Assembly (NCBI GenBank): GCA_036270875.1
Contig: DATBBR010000014.1
Span: 1 to 35,742 of the forward strand
Length of the DNA stretch: 35,742 nucleotides
DNA from: Acidimicrobiales bacterium
GTDB lineage: Bacteria; Actinomycetota; Acidimicrobiia; Acidimicrobiales; AC-9
Reading direction: 5' to 3'
The position numbers and the translations under genes are program-made. Position 1 is the first letter of the stretch. Each line of letters opens with the position of its first letter. The notes beneath the pieces were generated by a model that saw only the letters and a list, made by a program, of their open reading frames with translations, had not been told where the DNA came from and searched no databases. This document shows positions 6,299-16,046 of this stretch, one piece after another.

Positions 6299-9028
6299 GT
6301 GACCACCTTGGCCTTGACCGGCCGGTTGGCCCTGGCGGTCGAGCACTCGGCCGCCCCCGTCACTGTCAGGGCCCCACTGGCGCGGCTGATCGAGACCCAT
6401 CCTGGGCTCGCCGTCCGCCTGGAAGAAGACGATGGGCTGGCTCGTGCCCTGGTGGCGGTGCTGGCGGCCAGCAGGTCGCTCGCCCGGTTGTGCGAGAGCG
6501 ATCCGCGCTGCATCGAGGTGCTCGCCGACCTCGATGACAGGCCGCCTGTCGACGCCCGGAGCGCGAGCGCGCTCGCCGCGTGGAAGCGCATCGAGCTGCT
6601 GCGCATCGCCGCTCGCGACCTGACCGGGCTCGACGACCTGGAAGCTGTCGTCGCCTCCCTGGCCGACCTGGCCGACGACGTGCTGCGAGGCGCGGTCGAT
6701 CTGGCCGAGGTCCCAGACGAGAGGCTCGCCGTGATCGGCATGGGAAAGCTTGGCGGCCAGGAGCTCAACTACGCCAGCGACATCGACCTTGTGTTCGTCG
6801 ACGGCGACGGGAGCTCCGCCACACGGGTGGCGCGGAATGTGATGGACGTGGCGCGGGGCTGCTTTCGCGTGGACGTCGACCTGCGTCCGGAGGGCCGCGA
6901 CGGGCCGCTCGTCCGCTCGCTCCGCTCCTACCAGGCGTACTGGGGGCGCTGGGCCCAGGCGTGGGAGCGCCAGGCGCTGCTGAAGGCGCGTCCGGTGGCG
7001 GGGGACCAGGCTCTCGGTGACGCCTTTCAGCGCGAGGCGGCGCTCGAGCTGTGGGGACGGGCCTTCGGGGCCGACGACCTGAGGGATATCAGGGCCATGA
7101 AGGCGCGCGCCGAGCAGCACGTGGCCCGACAAGGCCTGTCGCACCGGGAGATCAAGCGGGGCTGGGGGGGGATACGGGACGTCGAGTTCGCGGTCCAGCT
7201 CCTCCAGCTGGTCCACGGGCGCAACGACCCAGCCCTGCGCTCGCGTTCGACCCTCGGAGCCCTGACCGAGCTAGGCGCCGCCGGCTATGTGGACGCGGAG
7301 GACGCCCGCACCCTGGCCGACGCCTATCGCTATCTGCGCACGGTGGAGCACCGGCTGCAGCTGGTCGACGAAGCCCAGGTGCATTCGGTCCCGTCCGATC
7401 CGGCCGCCCGCGCCCACCTCGCCCGCGTCCTCGGCCATCGAGACGATGCGACCGGCACCGCTCTGGCCCGCTTCGACCGCGAGCTGAGTGACCAACAGGC
7501 CGTGGCCCGGTCCATCCACGAGCGGCTCTTCTTCCGCCCCTTGCTGGAGGCCTTCTCGGCCGTCTCGGAGCCGCCGACGGCGGTGGCGCCGGCTGGGCTC
7601 GGCTCCGACGACGCCGTGCGAGCGCGCCTGGCCGCCTTCGGCTTCACCGACGCCGAGCGCACCAGGGCGGCCCTGGAGGAGCTCACCAAGGGCCTCACCC
7701 GCTCCTCGCGGCTGATGCAGCAGACACTGCCGTTGCTGCTCACCTGGTTGTCCGAGTCACCCGATCCGGACCTGGGGCTGCTCGGCCTCCGTACCCTGGT
7801 GTCGGGCAGCCATCGTCGCGACCGGTTGGTGGCCACCTTTCGGGACTCCCCGGAGTCGGCGCGCCGGCTGTGCCTGCTCATCGGGACCGGCCGCCCGCTG
7901 CTCGAACCGATTCGGCGCAACCCTGAGCTGGCGGCCGAGCTCGGCGACGACGCCGCCCTGGCCCGTCGTAGCCGGGCCCAGCTGGCCGAGCTGGCCGGCG
8001 CCGTCCTGGGTTGGCGCCACGACCATGAGCGGTGGCGGGCAGGCTTGCTCCGCCTGAAGGACACCGAGATGGCCCGCATCGCCGCCCGGGACGTGCTCGG
8101 CATCGATGACGACGATGCGACTGGCGCGGCGATCAGCGACCTCGCCGAGGTCACCCTCGAAGAGGCCCTGGCATCGCTCGACCCGCCCGTGCCGATGGCG
8201 ATCGTGGCCTTGGGACGCTTCGGTGGAGCGGAGCTGTCCTATGCCAGCGATCTCGACGTGCTCATCGTGTTCGACGGTCACTCGACTGCGGAGGTCGAAG
8301 CGGCGGAGGAGACGGCGGAGGCGCTGATCCGCACCGTCAATGGCGCGACACCGGCGGGGCGACTGTTCACAGTCGATACTGCTCTCCGACCAGAAGGTCG
8401 CGATGGGCCATTGGCCCGCAGCATCGACGGGTACCGCACCTACTACGGGCGGTGGGCTCGCACCTGGGAGCGCCAGGCCCTCATCCGAGCCCGCCCCGTA
8501 GCTGGCGATCCCGATGTCGCCCGGCGCTTCATGGCCGTGGTCGACGAGTTCGTCTGGCAACGCCCGCTGGACGACGAGGGGCAGCGGGAGATCCGTCGCA
8601 TGAAGGCGCGGGTGGAGCGGGAGCGCCTGCCCGCCGGCGAGGACCCGCAGTTCCATCTGAAGCTCGGCAGGGGCTCGCTCTCCGACATCGAATGGACGGC
8701 CCAGCTGCTCCAGCTCCGCCACCAGGTCACGTCTTCGGGGACCGTGGCCGCCCTCGGTGCCCTCGTCGAGGCGGGGGTGCTCGACCCCGCCGACGCCGGG
8801 ATCCTCACCGCCGCCTATCGGTTCCTCGAACACACCCGCAACCGGCTGTACCTCGTCCGCGGCGCGCCAGGCGATGCGCTCCCGACGCAGGCCGACCAGC
8901 TGTCCCGGCTGGCCCGAAGCCTCGGCACCAGCGCCGTAGCCCTGCGAGAGGAGTACCGGCGCGTGACCAGGCGGGCCCGCCTTGTCGTCGAGCGCCTCTT
9001 CTACGGGATCGACCACCAGGGCCGGTAG
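6299..9028 (+). CDS. glnE: Bifunctional glutamine-synthetase adenylyltransferase/deadenylase
   Basis: Adenylylates and deadenylates a tyrosine of GSI-beta glutamine synthetase, turning its activity down or up with nitrogen status. The 909-residue protein has the expected internal duplication. An N-terminal nucleotidyltransferase domain carries GMGKLGGQELNYASDIDLV (about 147-165, metal-binding Asp161 and Asp163). A second nucleotidyltransferase domain carries ALGRFGGAELSYASDLDVL (about 637-655). Each is followed by a helical domain with a VDxxLRPEGRDGPL-like motif (VDVDLRPEGRDGPL; VDTALRPEGRDGPL). It is slightly shorter than many GlnE proteins. Its likely substrate, the GSI-beta enzyme with target Tyr in DLYDLPPEE, is encoded at 13052-14473. 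The start is GTG with no clear Shine-Dalgarno. Confidence 0.96.
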   Translation: MTTLALTGRLALAVEHSAAPVTVRAPLARLIETHPGLAVRLEEDDGLARALVAVLAASRSLARLCESDPRCIEVLADLDDRPPVDARSASALAAWKRIELLRIAARDLTGLDDLEAVVASLADLADDVLRGAVDLAEVPDERLAVIGMGKLGGQELNYASDIDLVFVDGDGSSATRVARNVMDVARGCFRVDVDLRPEGRDGPLVRSLRSYQAYWGRWAQAWERQALLKARPVAGDQALGDAFQREAALELWGRAFGADDLRDIRAMKARAEQHVARQGLSHREIKRGWGGIRDVEFAVQLLQLVHGRNDPALRSRSTLGALTELGAAGYVDAEDARTLADAYRYLRTVEHRLQLVDEAQVHSVPSDPAARAHLARVLGHRDDATGTALARFDRELSDQQAVARSIHERLFFRPLLEAFSAVSEPPTAVAPAGLGSDDAVRARLAAFGFTDAERTRAALEELTKGLTRSSRLMQQTLPLLLTWLSESPDPDLGLLGLRTLVSGSHRRDRLVATFRDSPESARRLCLLIGTGRPLLEPIRRNPELAAELGDDAALARRSRAQLAELAGAVLGWRHDHERWRAGLLRLKDTEMARIAARDVLGIDDDDATGAAISDLAEVTLEEALASLDPPVPMAIVALGRFGGAELSYASDLDVLIVFDGHSTAEVEAAEETAEALIRTVNGATPAGRLFTVDTALRPEGRDGPLARSIDGYRTYYGRWARTWERQALIRARPVAGDPDVARRFMAVVDEFVWQRPLDDEGQREIRRMKARVERERLPAGEDPQFHLKLGRGSLSDIEWTAQLLQLRHQVTSSGTVAALGALVEAGVLDPADAGILTAAYRFLEHTRNRLYLVRGAPGDALPTQADQLSRLARSLGTSAVALREEYRRVTRRARLVVERLFYGIDHQGR

Positions 9029-9238
9029 GAATCGATTTGGCTGTCGCTTTTGCCCGGTTTTGGACCCCTACGCGGCCTTGACGGACGGCTGCTCTGTACG
9101 GTTGCAGACAGAAGGGGTACCCTGGGTTAGGGGTTCGATCCAGGAGGGCGGGGCTGGCAAGGGCACCAGCGCACTTGTGATCCGCTCGGAGTATCGAGGC
9201 CTCCGCGGAGTCGAAGAAGTCAGGTAAAGGGAGCCGCA

Positions 9239-9982
9239 ATGAGCCTCACAACCGGTGCTATCTACGACGGCGATACCGGAGCCGCCCGCCAGCAGCAGCC
9301 GCATTCCGAGGGGGCGCACGTGGTGTCCGCAGTTCCGGTGCGGGTGCTTCTCGTCGCCGACACCGAGATCATCGTTCGAGGCCTCTTCGGGCTACTGGAC
9401 CGAAGCCGCGACCGCGTCGAGCTGCTGGGTCCCGTCTCCCTCGCCGATGACATCAGCGCCGCAGCGGCCGCCGTCCGCGCCGAGGTGGTGCTCGTCGACA
9501 CCGATCGAAAGGGCGGGGCCGACATGGGGTTGCTGGCCCGGCTCCTCGCCGAGACAGAGGGCCTCCGTATCGTGGCGTTCACCCACAGCAACGATGAACG
9601 TCGGATGTTCGAGGCTCTCCGGGCAGGATCGGCTGGCTACCTCCTGAAGTCCCTCGGCGCGGTCGAGCTGGTCCATCACCTCGAGCGAGCCCGTGACGGG
9701 CAGGTGGTCATCGATCCGACCCTCGCCTCCCGGCTGGCCCTCGCCATGGGCCGTTCCCGGGACCTGGGCGGCTGGCCCGGTGCCCGTATGGGACTGAGCC
9801 AGCGTGAGAGCGATGTCCTCGCCCTGCTGGTCGACGGCTTGGCCAACCGGGAGATCGCCGAGCGCCTGTTCGTTGGTCAGGAGACGGTGAAGACCCACCT
9901 CCACTCCCTCTACCGCAAGCTCGATGTCCGCGATCGGGCGGGCGCAGTGGGGCTGGCCCTCCGCGACGGTATCTTCACCTGA
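9239..9982 (+). CDS. NarL/LuxR-family response regulator
   Basis: A two-component transcription factor of 247 residues. After an unusual N-terminal tail of about 30 residues comes a receiver domain with phosphoacceptor Asp87 in VVLVDTD, Thr in IVAFTHS and Lys in GYLLKSLGA. The C-terminal LuxR helix-turn-helix reads LSQRESDVLALLVDGLANRE, then QETVKTHLHSLYRKL. The ATG at 9239 has AAGGGAG at good spacing; an internal GTG near 9320 preceded by GAGGGGG could give a shorter product without the tail. No kinase gene is adjacent, but a PAS histidine kinase is encoded at 20790-22523. The 210 bases between glnE and this gene hold no other gene. Confidence 0.9.
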   Translation: MSLTTGAIYDGDTGAARQQQPHSEGAHVVSAVPVRVLLVADTEIIVRGLFGLLDRSRDRVELLGPVSLADDISAAAAAVRAEVVLVDTDRKGGADMGLLARLLAETEGLRIVAFTHSNDERRMFEALRAGSAGYLLKSLGAVELVHHLERARDGQVVIDPTLASRLALAMGRSRDLGGWPGARMGLSQRESDVLALLVDGLANREIAERLFVGQETVKTHLHSLYRKLDVRDRAGAVGLALRDGIFT

Positions 9983-10000
9983 TCCCTGGTCCGCTGGCGA

Positions 10001-10483
10001 TCAGTACGTGTACGTACTGGTGGCCACGCAGACGAGGGCGTTGGGCGGGACGGGGGTGCACCCCGGCGAGGGCAGGAACGACGAGCCCGCTGGCGCGGTG
10101 ATGGTGTCGACGTAGCTGCCCTGGTAGGTCAACCCCGGCACCGGCAGCACCGTGGTGCTGTCGTGTCCGACCAGCGACGTGCAGGCAGTACACGAGGCGG
10201 AGCTCGTCGACAGCGGCACCGACAGGCTGACGAGCGGGATCGGGCTCACCAGCTCGATGCTGGTCGTGGCGTGCTGGGCCAGCAGACCATCGCACACCGA
10301 GGTCCCAACGGTGGTCAGCGAGTCGGCGCCCGTCGGTGCGATCGTGTTGGTCGCCGAGCACGTGTACACGAGCGGCAGCGGCGGAAGCGAGACCGCGCTC
10401 GCCGCCTGCGCTGGAAGGAGGACGGCGGGCGCCCCGAGGGCCCCGAGAACGAGAACCGCCAACGCCCCAGCCCGAAGCCTCAT
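10001..10483 (-). CDS. Small secreted protein of unknown function
   Basis: The 160-residue product starts at ATG 10481-10483, chosen because a near-perfect GGAGGAGAGG lies just upstream; the frame is open further but without such a site. Residues 1 to about 28 are a signal peptide (MRLRAGALAVLVLGALG, cleavage near AQAASA). The mature protein is rich in Ser, Thr, Val and Pro and has six cysteines, consistent with disulfides outside the cell (YTCSATNT, SVCDG, SCTACTS, GCTPVPP, LVCVATS). No catalytic motif is visible. It is convergent with the LuxR-type regulator, ending 18 nt from it. Secretion is well supported; the role is unknown. Confidence 0.7.
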   Translation of the reverse strand: MRLRAGALAVLVLGALGAPAVLLPAQAASAVSLPPLPLVYTCSATNTIAPTGADSLTTVGTSVCDGLLAQHATTSIELVSPIPLVSLSVPLSTSSASCTACTSLVGHDSTTVLPVPGLTYQGSYVDTITAPAGSSFLPSPGCTPVPPNALVCVATSTYTY

Positions 10484-10565
10484 GTCCTCTCCTCCTGTCC
10501 GGCGGCAATCTAGGGCTCGCGGGGGTCGCGCCGTCAAGTCGCCCCGTCAAGGTCGGGATCGGTAG

Positions 10566-10670
10566 CCGGACATCTCGTACATCTCGCTGTTCGACCCCGG
10601 CGAGGAGCAGATCGCCTATCTCGCCGAGCACGTCGTCGCTCCGCTCACCGCGGAGTCTCCTAGCCCTTGA
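10566..10670 (+). pseudogene. Possible C-terminal remnant of a lost gene
   Basis: A 35-codon open frame with no start codon, opening right after an in-frame TAG and closing at TGA 10668-10670. It reads like the end of a normal protein: ISYISLFDPGEEQIAYLAEH then VVAPLTAES, an amphipathic helix with coding-like composition. I could not assign a family; the tail of a luciferase-like oxidoreductase is one possibility. It lies between two genes on the other strand. It may be a decayed gene end or chance. Confidence 0.2.
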
Positions 10671-10673
10671 TCC

Positions 10674-11396
10674 TCACTTGGTACTCGTGATCAGTCGTTC
10701 GCGGTCGAACAGCGCCGATGCGAACCGCGCACCCAGGCGGACGAGGACAATCAGGGCGACCCCGAAGCCGAGGGCCACGCGCAAGGTGGCGGGGATCACA
10801 TCGAAGGCGACGAGCGATGTCACTGCCACCGTCGGCAGGCTTACGAGGATCGCCAGTTGCCCCGCGGTGCGCGGATCGCGCGACCGCGCCGATACGGCGA
10901 TGCCAACCCAGATGGACCATGTGGCAAGCAGCGGGGTGAACAGGAGCTGGGCGAGCAGATCAGGGCCGCGAATGAGCCCCGAGGCCACGGCCGGGCGGGC
11001 GAAGAGCTCGACGACGGCGACGAAGAGGCCGAAGACGACATAGGCCACCGCGACAGACGGCACGAAGGCGGCGAGCGCCTTGCCCAGGAGGAGCTCCTCG
11101 CGGCGCACCGGCGTGGACAACAGCGGCTCCAGCGTGCCCTGGAGACGCTCGCCCACCACCGAGTAGGCGGCGAGCGCCGCGGGCACGAGCACGGGTATGG
11201 CCAACATGTAGAGGAGAGAGTGCTCGCTCCGCAGCGCGACCGACGCCCTCGAGGACAGGGTGAAAACCTGGATCACCGGCTGGATGAGGAAGACCAGGGG
11301 GAGAATCGCCATGGCGTAGATGATGTTGCCGTTGTGCCGGTACTCGCGCAGCTCCTTGCTGAAGATGGCACGGATTCGCCTTGGGCTCAGGTTCAC
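10674..11396 (-). CDS. ABC-2 type transporter permease
   Basis: The membrane subunit of an ABC-2 family exporter, 240 residues with about six hydrophobic segments. The N-terminal cytosolic helix FSKELREYRHN leads into the first membrane segment (YAMAILPLVFLIQPVIQ). The typical ABC-2 loop GERLQGTLEPLLSTPVRREELLLGK (about 83-107) follows; it contacts the ATPase. Its GTG start overlaps the stop codon of the ATPase gene by 4 bases, so the two are translationally coupled and form one transporter. The substrate is unknown; relatives export drugs, lipids or polysaccharides, or act in sodium efflux (NatB-like). Confidence 0.9.
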   Translation of the reverse strand: MNLSPRRIRAIFSKELREYRHNGNIIYAMAILPLVFLIQPVIQVFTLSSRASVALRSEHSLLYMLAIPVLVPAALAAYSVVGERLQGTLEPLLSTPVRREELLLGKALAAFVPSVAVAYVVFGLFVAVVELFARPAVASGLIRGPDLLAQLLFTPLLATWSIWVGIAVSARSRDPRTAGQLAILVSLPTVAVTSLVAFDVIPATLRVALGFGVALIVLVRLGARFASALFDRERLITSTK

Positions 11397-12346
11397 CCGC
11401 CGACACCTTCCTTGTCCTGATCGATCAGCTCGAGGTAGACGTCCGCCAGCGAGTGACGGGACTCGCCTATGGACAGGACGTCGGCACCGGCATCCACCAG
11501 CGCCCGCGTCACCGCCGGTGCTGCCTCGGCCGGGTCGGACACGGCCAAGACGTAACTAGCAGCGCCGTCAGGCCGCCAGCTGTCGAGGGCGGGAATGCCG
11601 GTGAAGACGCGGTCTGCTTCGGCGAGCGGAGCAAGGGTCCTGACCGTGAGCGTCTTGGCGAACATCTGGTCGCGAAGCTCATCAGGACGGCCGATCATGC
11701 GCAGCGTCGTGTTCAGGATCGCGACGCGGTCGCACAACCGCTCCGCCTCTTCGAGGCGATGCGTCGTCAGAAAGATCGTGACGCCGCGCTGGCGCAGCGT
11801 ATCGACCAGCTCGTGGACGTCACGAGCGGCGGCAGGGTCGAGCCCTGACGTCGGCTCGTCGAGGAACAGCACCTGCGGGTCGCTGAGCAGGGCCCGGGCC
11901 AGGGCCACCCGCTGGCGAAGGCCCTTCGACAGAGTGCCGCAGGCGTCGTCAGCCCGTTCGGCCAGCTTGACCGCCCGCATGGCCCACCCGATGCGGTCGT
12001 TTGCCTCGGGAACCTCGTAGAGGTCGGCGAAGCACTTGAGGTTCTCGGCCACGCTCAGGCTGAGGTACAGGCCGGGCGTCTCCGGCATTATCGAGATCCG
12101 GCGGCGGATGTCCACACCGTTCTCTGCCGCGAGCCGCAATCCCGCGACCGTGGCCGATCCAGAGGTGGGCGCGATGAGCGTGCCGAGCGTCCGCACAGTC
12201 GTCGTCTTCCCAGCACCGTTGGGGCCAAGGAAGCCGAAGACCTCGCCGTAACCCACCTCGAAGGACACGTCGGCGAAGGCGACGCGCTCTCCGAACCGCT
12301 TCGACAGGTTGTCGACCGATACCGCCGGAGCTTCTCTGTCAGCCAT
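11393..12346 (-). CDS. ABC transporter ATP-binding protein (ABC-2 exporter)
   Basis: The 317-residue ATPase partner of the downstream permease. Walker A is GPNGAGKTTT (41-50), the signature is LSKGLRQRVALARAL, Walker B is LFLDEPTSGLD, and the switch His is in FLTTHRLEEAERL. The first 220 residues or so are the nucleotide-binding domain, and the C-terminal 90 residues match the extra domain of NatA/CcmA-like exporter ATPases. The start is ATG (12344-12346). Together with the permease it forms a simple exporter; the cargo cannot be told from sequence. Confidence 0.93.
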   Translation of the reverse strand: MADREAPAVSVDNLSKRFGERVAFADVSFEVGYGEVFGFLGPNGAGKTTTVRTLGTLIAPTSGSATVAGLRLAAENGVDIRRRISIMPETPGLYLSLSVAENLKCFADLYEVPEANDRIGWAMRAVKLAERADDACGTLSKGLRQRVALARALLSDPQVLFLDEPTSGLDPAAARDVHELVDTLRQRGVTIFLTTHRLEEAERLCDRVAILNTTLRMIGRPDELRDQMFAKTLTVRTLAPLAEADRVFTGIPALDSWRPDGAASYVLAVSDPAEAAPAVTRALVDAGADVLSIGESRHSLADVYLELIDQDKEGVGG

Positions 12347-12385
12347 CGAGTGGACACGACGGCCCGGACTGGGCAGGCCTGGCGA

Positions 12386-13042
12386 TCACGACGCCCCTAT
12401 GAGTGCAACCTCGAGCGCCTGGTCGATCGGCTCGTGGCCGCCATTGACATAGAGAATATGACGTCGCGCCCGTGGGTCGTGAAGCACACCGGCGAGGAGA
12501 ACTGCGAGGTCGTCCCGAGGGATCTCGCCGCGGAACGGCGCGGAGTCGATGCGCACTCGGCCTGTCCCGGCATCGCTTGTCAGTCCACCGGGTCTCACGA
12601 TCGTCCAGTCGCGGTCACTGGCCATTAGGGCGGCATCGGCTCCGGCTTTAGCGCGCAAATAGACGCTGAAGACGTCGTCGCCGTCCGGAGGGTCCTCGAC
12701 ACCGATGGCACTCAGCATCACGTAACGGGACGAGTCGGGGCCTGTCGCGTCGAGCAGCTTGATCGCACCATCACGATCCATCGTCAGCTTTCGCGCCGCG
12801 CCGCTACCCGGTCCCGCTCCCGCCGCGAAGACAACGGCACCACTCCCGCCAACCGCCGCCGCGATTTGGTCGACGGTCGCGTGCTCGAGATCACAGGCCA
12901 CCGGATCAACGCCGGCTGCACGCACTTCTTCAGCGTGGTTCGGGTTGCGAATCAGTCCGATGACATCGTCGCCGCGATCGACGAGCAGGCGCCCGAGTCG
13001 AATCGCGACCTGCCCGTTCGCTCCCGCGATTGCAACTCGCAC
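12386..13042 (-). CDS. NAD(P)-binding protein, atypical SDR / NmrA-like
   Basis: A 218-residue single Rossmann-fold protein. The dinucleotide-binding motif GANGQVA is at residues 7-13, followed by DVIGLIRNPNHAEEVRAAG, which recognises the adenosine part. A second typical element is VVFAAGAGPGSG. YVMLSAIGVEDP replaces the catalytic Tyr-Lys of classical short-chain dehydrogenases, and TIVRPGGLTSDAGTG is characteristic of the atypical SDR5 group. Relatives act as NAD(P)H sensors, flavin reductases or quinone reductases, so the exact role is open. It ends 39 nt from the ABC ATPase start and begins 9 nt after the glnA stop on the same strand, so it may be read through from glnA. Confidence 0.85.
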   Translation of the reverse strand: MRVAIAGANGQVAIRLGRLLVDRGDDVIGLIRNPNHAEEVRAAGVDPVACDLEHATVDQIAAAVGGSGAVVFAAGAGPGSGAARKLTMDRDGAIKLLDATGPDSSRYVMLSAIGVEDPPDGDDVFSVYLRAKAGADAALMASDRDWTIVRPGGLTSDAGTGRVRIDSAPFRGEIPRDDLAVLLAGVLHDPRARRHILYVNGGHEPIDQALEVALIGAS

Positions 13043-13051
13043 AGCCCCACC

Positions 13052-14473
<1,422 letters not shown>

Positions 14474-14495
14474 TGGTCCTCCTGTGTGTCTTCGG

Positions 14496-14513
14496 GCCGG
14501 CCCTCGGGCCGGC
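14496..14513. repeat. 8-bp perfect inverted repeat in the glnA leader
   Basis: GCCGGCCC and GGGCCGGC are separated by only 2 nt, 23 nt upstream of the glnA GTG. It could be a protein-binding palindrome or a GC-rich hairpin (shorter stem, larger loop) near the ribosome binding site. In DNA this GC-rich it may also be chance. Confidence 0.35.
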
Positions 14514-14590
14514 TACTGGCTCGGCGACATACCACTGGTGGGGGCGGGCGAGATCCTTGTCGCCCGCCATTTCCCGCCTGTTGCCTCAGT

Positions 14591-14607
14591 GTGAACATGT
14601 TGTGAAC
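14591..14607. promoter_or_regulatory. GTGAAC direct repeat, GlnR/PhoP-type operator candidate
   Basis: Two GTGAAC units 11 bp apart (14591-14596 and 14602-14607); on the other strand they read GTTCAC-5 nt-GTTCAC. An 11-bp period of GTTCAC-like units is the layout of sites bound by OmpR-family regulators in actinobacteria: the PHO box is built from GTTCACC repeats, and GlnR boxes have the same spacing. It lies between the two divergent glutamine synthetase genes. A TAGTGC -10 candidate at 14640-14645 would place it around -53 for the GSI-alpha-like gene, a usual activator position. A GlnR-like gene is two genes away. Confidence 0.5.
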
Positions 14608-14692
14608 CGGGCTTCCAGGGGGTCTGGCGCCTGCGAGACTAGTGCGCGTCGGTCGAGGCGAGCCCAAGTGGGCAGCCATCCGGAGGACAGCG

Positions 14693-16027
14693 ATGCAGAG
14701 CCAAGAGGAGTTCGTGCTGAGGATGGTGGAGGAGCGGGGCGTCCGCTTCGTCCAGCTCTGGTTCACCGACGTCCTGGGGACGCCGAAGACATTCAGCATC
14801 ACGCCGGCCGAGCTGGAGAACGCCCTGGAGGAGGGAATGACCTTCGACGGCTCCTCGATCGACGGCTTCAGCCGGGTCCAGGAGAGCGACGTGCTGGCCC
14901 GGCCCGACGCCAAGACCTTCCAGATCCTGCCCTGGCGAACCGACGAAGGCGCGGTAGCCAGAGTCTTCTGCGACATCACGAACCTGGACGGCTCTCCCTT
15001 CGAGGGCTGCCCCCGCCACGTCCTGCGCCGAAGCCTGGAGCGGGCCCGGGAGCGGGGCTTCTCGTTCTACGCCGCCCCCGAGCTGGAGTACTTCTACTTC
15101 GCCGACGCCGATCCGTCCCATCCACCCCGTTTCCTCGACCGGGGCTCGTACTTCGAGCTCACCGTGGCGGACCTGGCGGGCGACCTGCGCAAGCGGACGG
15201 TGCTGACGCTCGAGGACATGGGCATCCCTGTCGAGTACGCCCAACACGAGGACGCCCCCAGCCAGCACGAGATAGACCTTCGCTACACCGACGCGCTCAC
15301 GATGGCGGACACGGTCATGACCGTTCGCCTCGTGGTCAAGGAGATTGCCCAGGAGCGCTCCGTGCACGCCAGCTTCATGCCCAAGCCCATGGCCGGCGTG
15401 CAGGGATCGGGCATGCACACCCACTTCTCGCTTTTCGAGGGCGACGTGAACGCCTTCCACGATCCCGGTGACGAGCACGGCCTGTCCAAGGTCGCCAAGG
15501 GATTCATCGCCGGGCTCCTGCGGCACGCCTCGGAGATCACCGCCGTCACCAACCAGTGGGTCAACTCCTACAAGCGCCTGGTACGCGGCTACGAAGCCCC
15601 CGTCCACCTCTCCTGGGCCCGCAACAACCGATCGGCCCTGGTGCGGGTGCCCGTGATCAAGCGGGGCAAGGTCGACTCCACCCGGATCGAGTACCGAGCT
15701 CCCGACCCGGCCTGCAACCCCTACCTGGCGTTCGCGGTCGTCCTGGCCGCCGGGCTGAAGGGAATCGAGGAGGGCTATCAGCTGCCCCCGGAAGCCGCGA
15801 CCAACCTCTACACCATGACGCCCGAGGAGCTGGCGTCCGAGGGCATCCGTCCGCTGCCGGCCAGCCTGGCCGACGCCATCGCCATCATGGAGGGCTCGGA
15901 GCTGGTCGCCGAGACCCTCGGCGAGCACGTGTTCGAGTGGTTCATCCGGAACAAGCGCGCCGAGTGGGCCGACTACAAGACCCAGGTGAGCCAGTTCGAG
16001 CTCGACCGCTACCTTCCCCAGCTGTAA
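14693..16027 (+). CDS. Glutamine synthetase, type I (GSI-alpha-like)
   Basis: A second glutamine synthetase of 444 residues, the length of the Bacillus GSI-alpha enzyme. The start is ATG 14693 because GGAGG lies 7 nt upstream; an upstream GTG at 14642 overlaps the likely -10. Signatures are EGMTFDGSSIDGF, PELEYFYF, the ATP site FMPKPMAGVQGSGMHTHFSL, and RNNRSALVRVP near the feedback-sensing Arg. The loop equivalent to the adenylylation site is NLYTMTPEE: Tyr373 is present, but the following DLPPEE consensus is not, so control by GlnE is doubtful. Catalytic synthetase activity is likely, though some actinobacterial GlnA paralogues act on other amines or gamma-glutamyl substrates. A GlnR-like gene starts 20 nt downstream. 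Confidence 0.92.
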   Translation: MQSQEEFVLRMVEERGVRFVQLWFTDVLGTPKTFSITPAELENALEEGMTFDGSSIDGFSRVQESDVLARPDAKTFQILPWRTDEGAVARVFCDITNLDGSPFEGCPRHVLRRSLERARERGFSFYAAPELEYFYFADADPSHPPRFLDRGSYFELTVADLAGDLRKRTVLTLEDMGIPVEYAQHEDAPSQHEIDLRYTDALTMADTVMTVRLVVKEIAQERSVHASFMPKPMAGVQGSGMHTHFSLFEGDVNAFHDPGDEHGLSKVAKGFIAGLLRHASEITAVTNQWVNSYKRLVRGYEAPVHLSWARNNRSALVRVPVIKRGKVDSTRIEYRAPDPACNPYLAFAVVLAAGLKGIEEGYQLPPEAATNLYTMTPEELASEGIRPLPASLADAIAIMEGSELVAETLGEHVFEWFIRNKRAEWADYKTQVSQFELDRYLPQL

Positions 16028-16046
16028 AGCAGACGGACCATCCGCC

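Noticed and set aside
9117-9150. tRNA-like T-loop (GGTTCGATCC) upstream of the LuxR-type gene
   Set aside because: The flanking bases do not form a T-stem or an acceptor arm.
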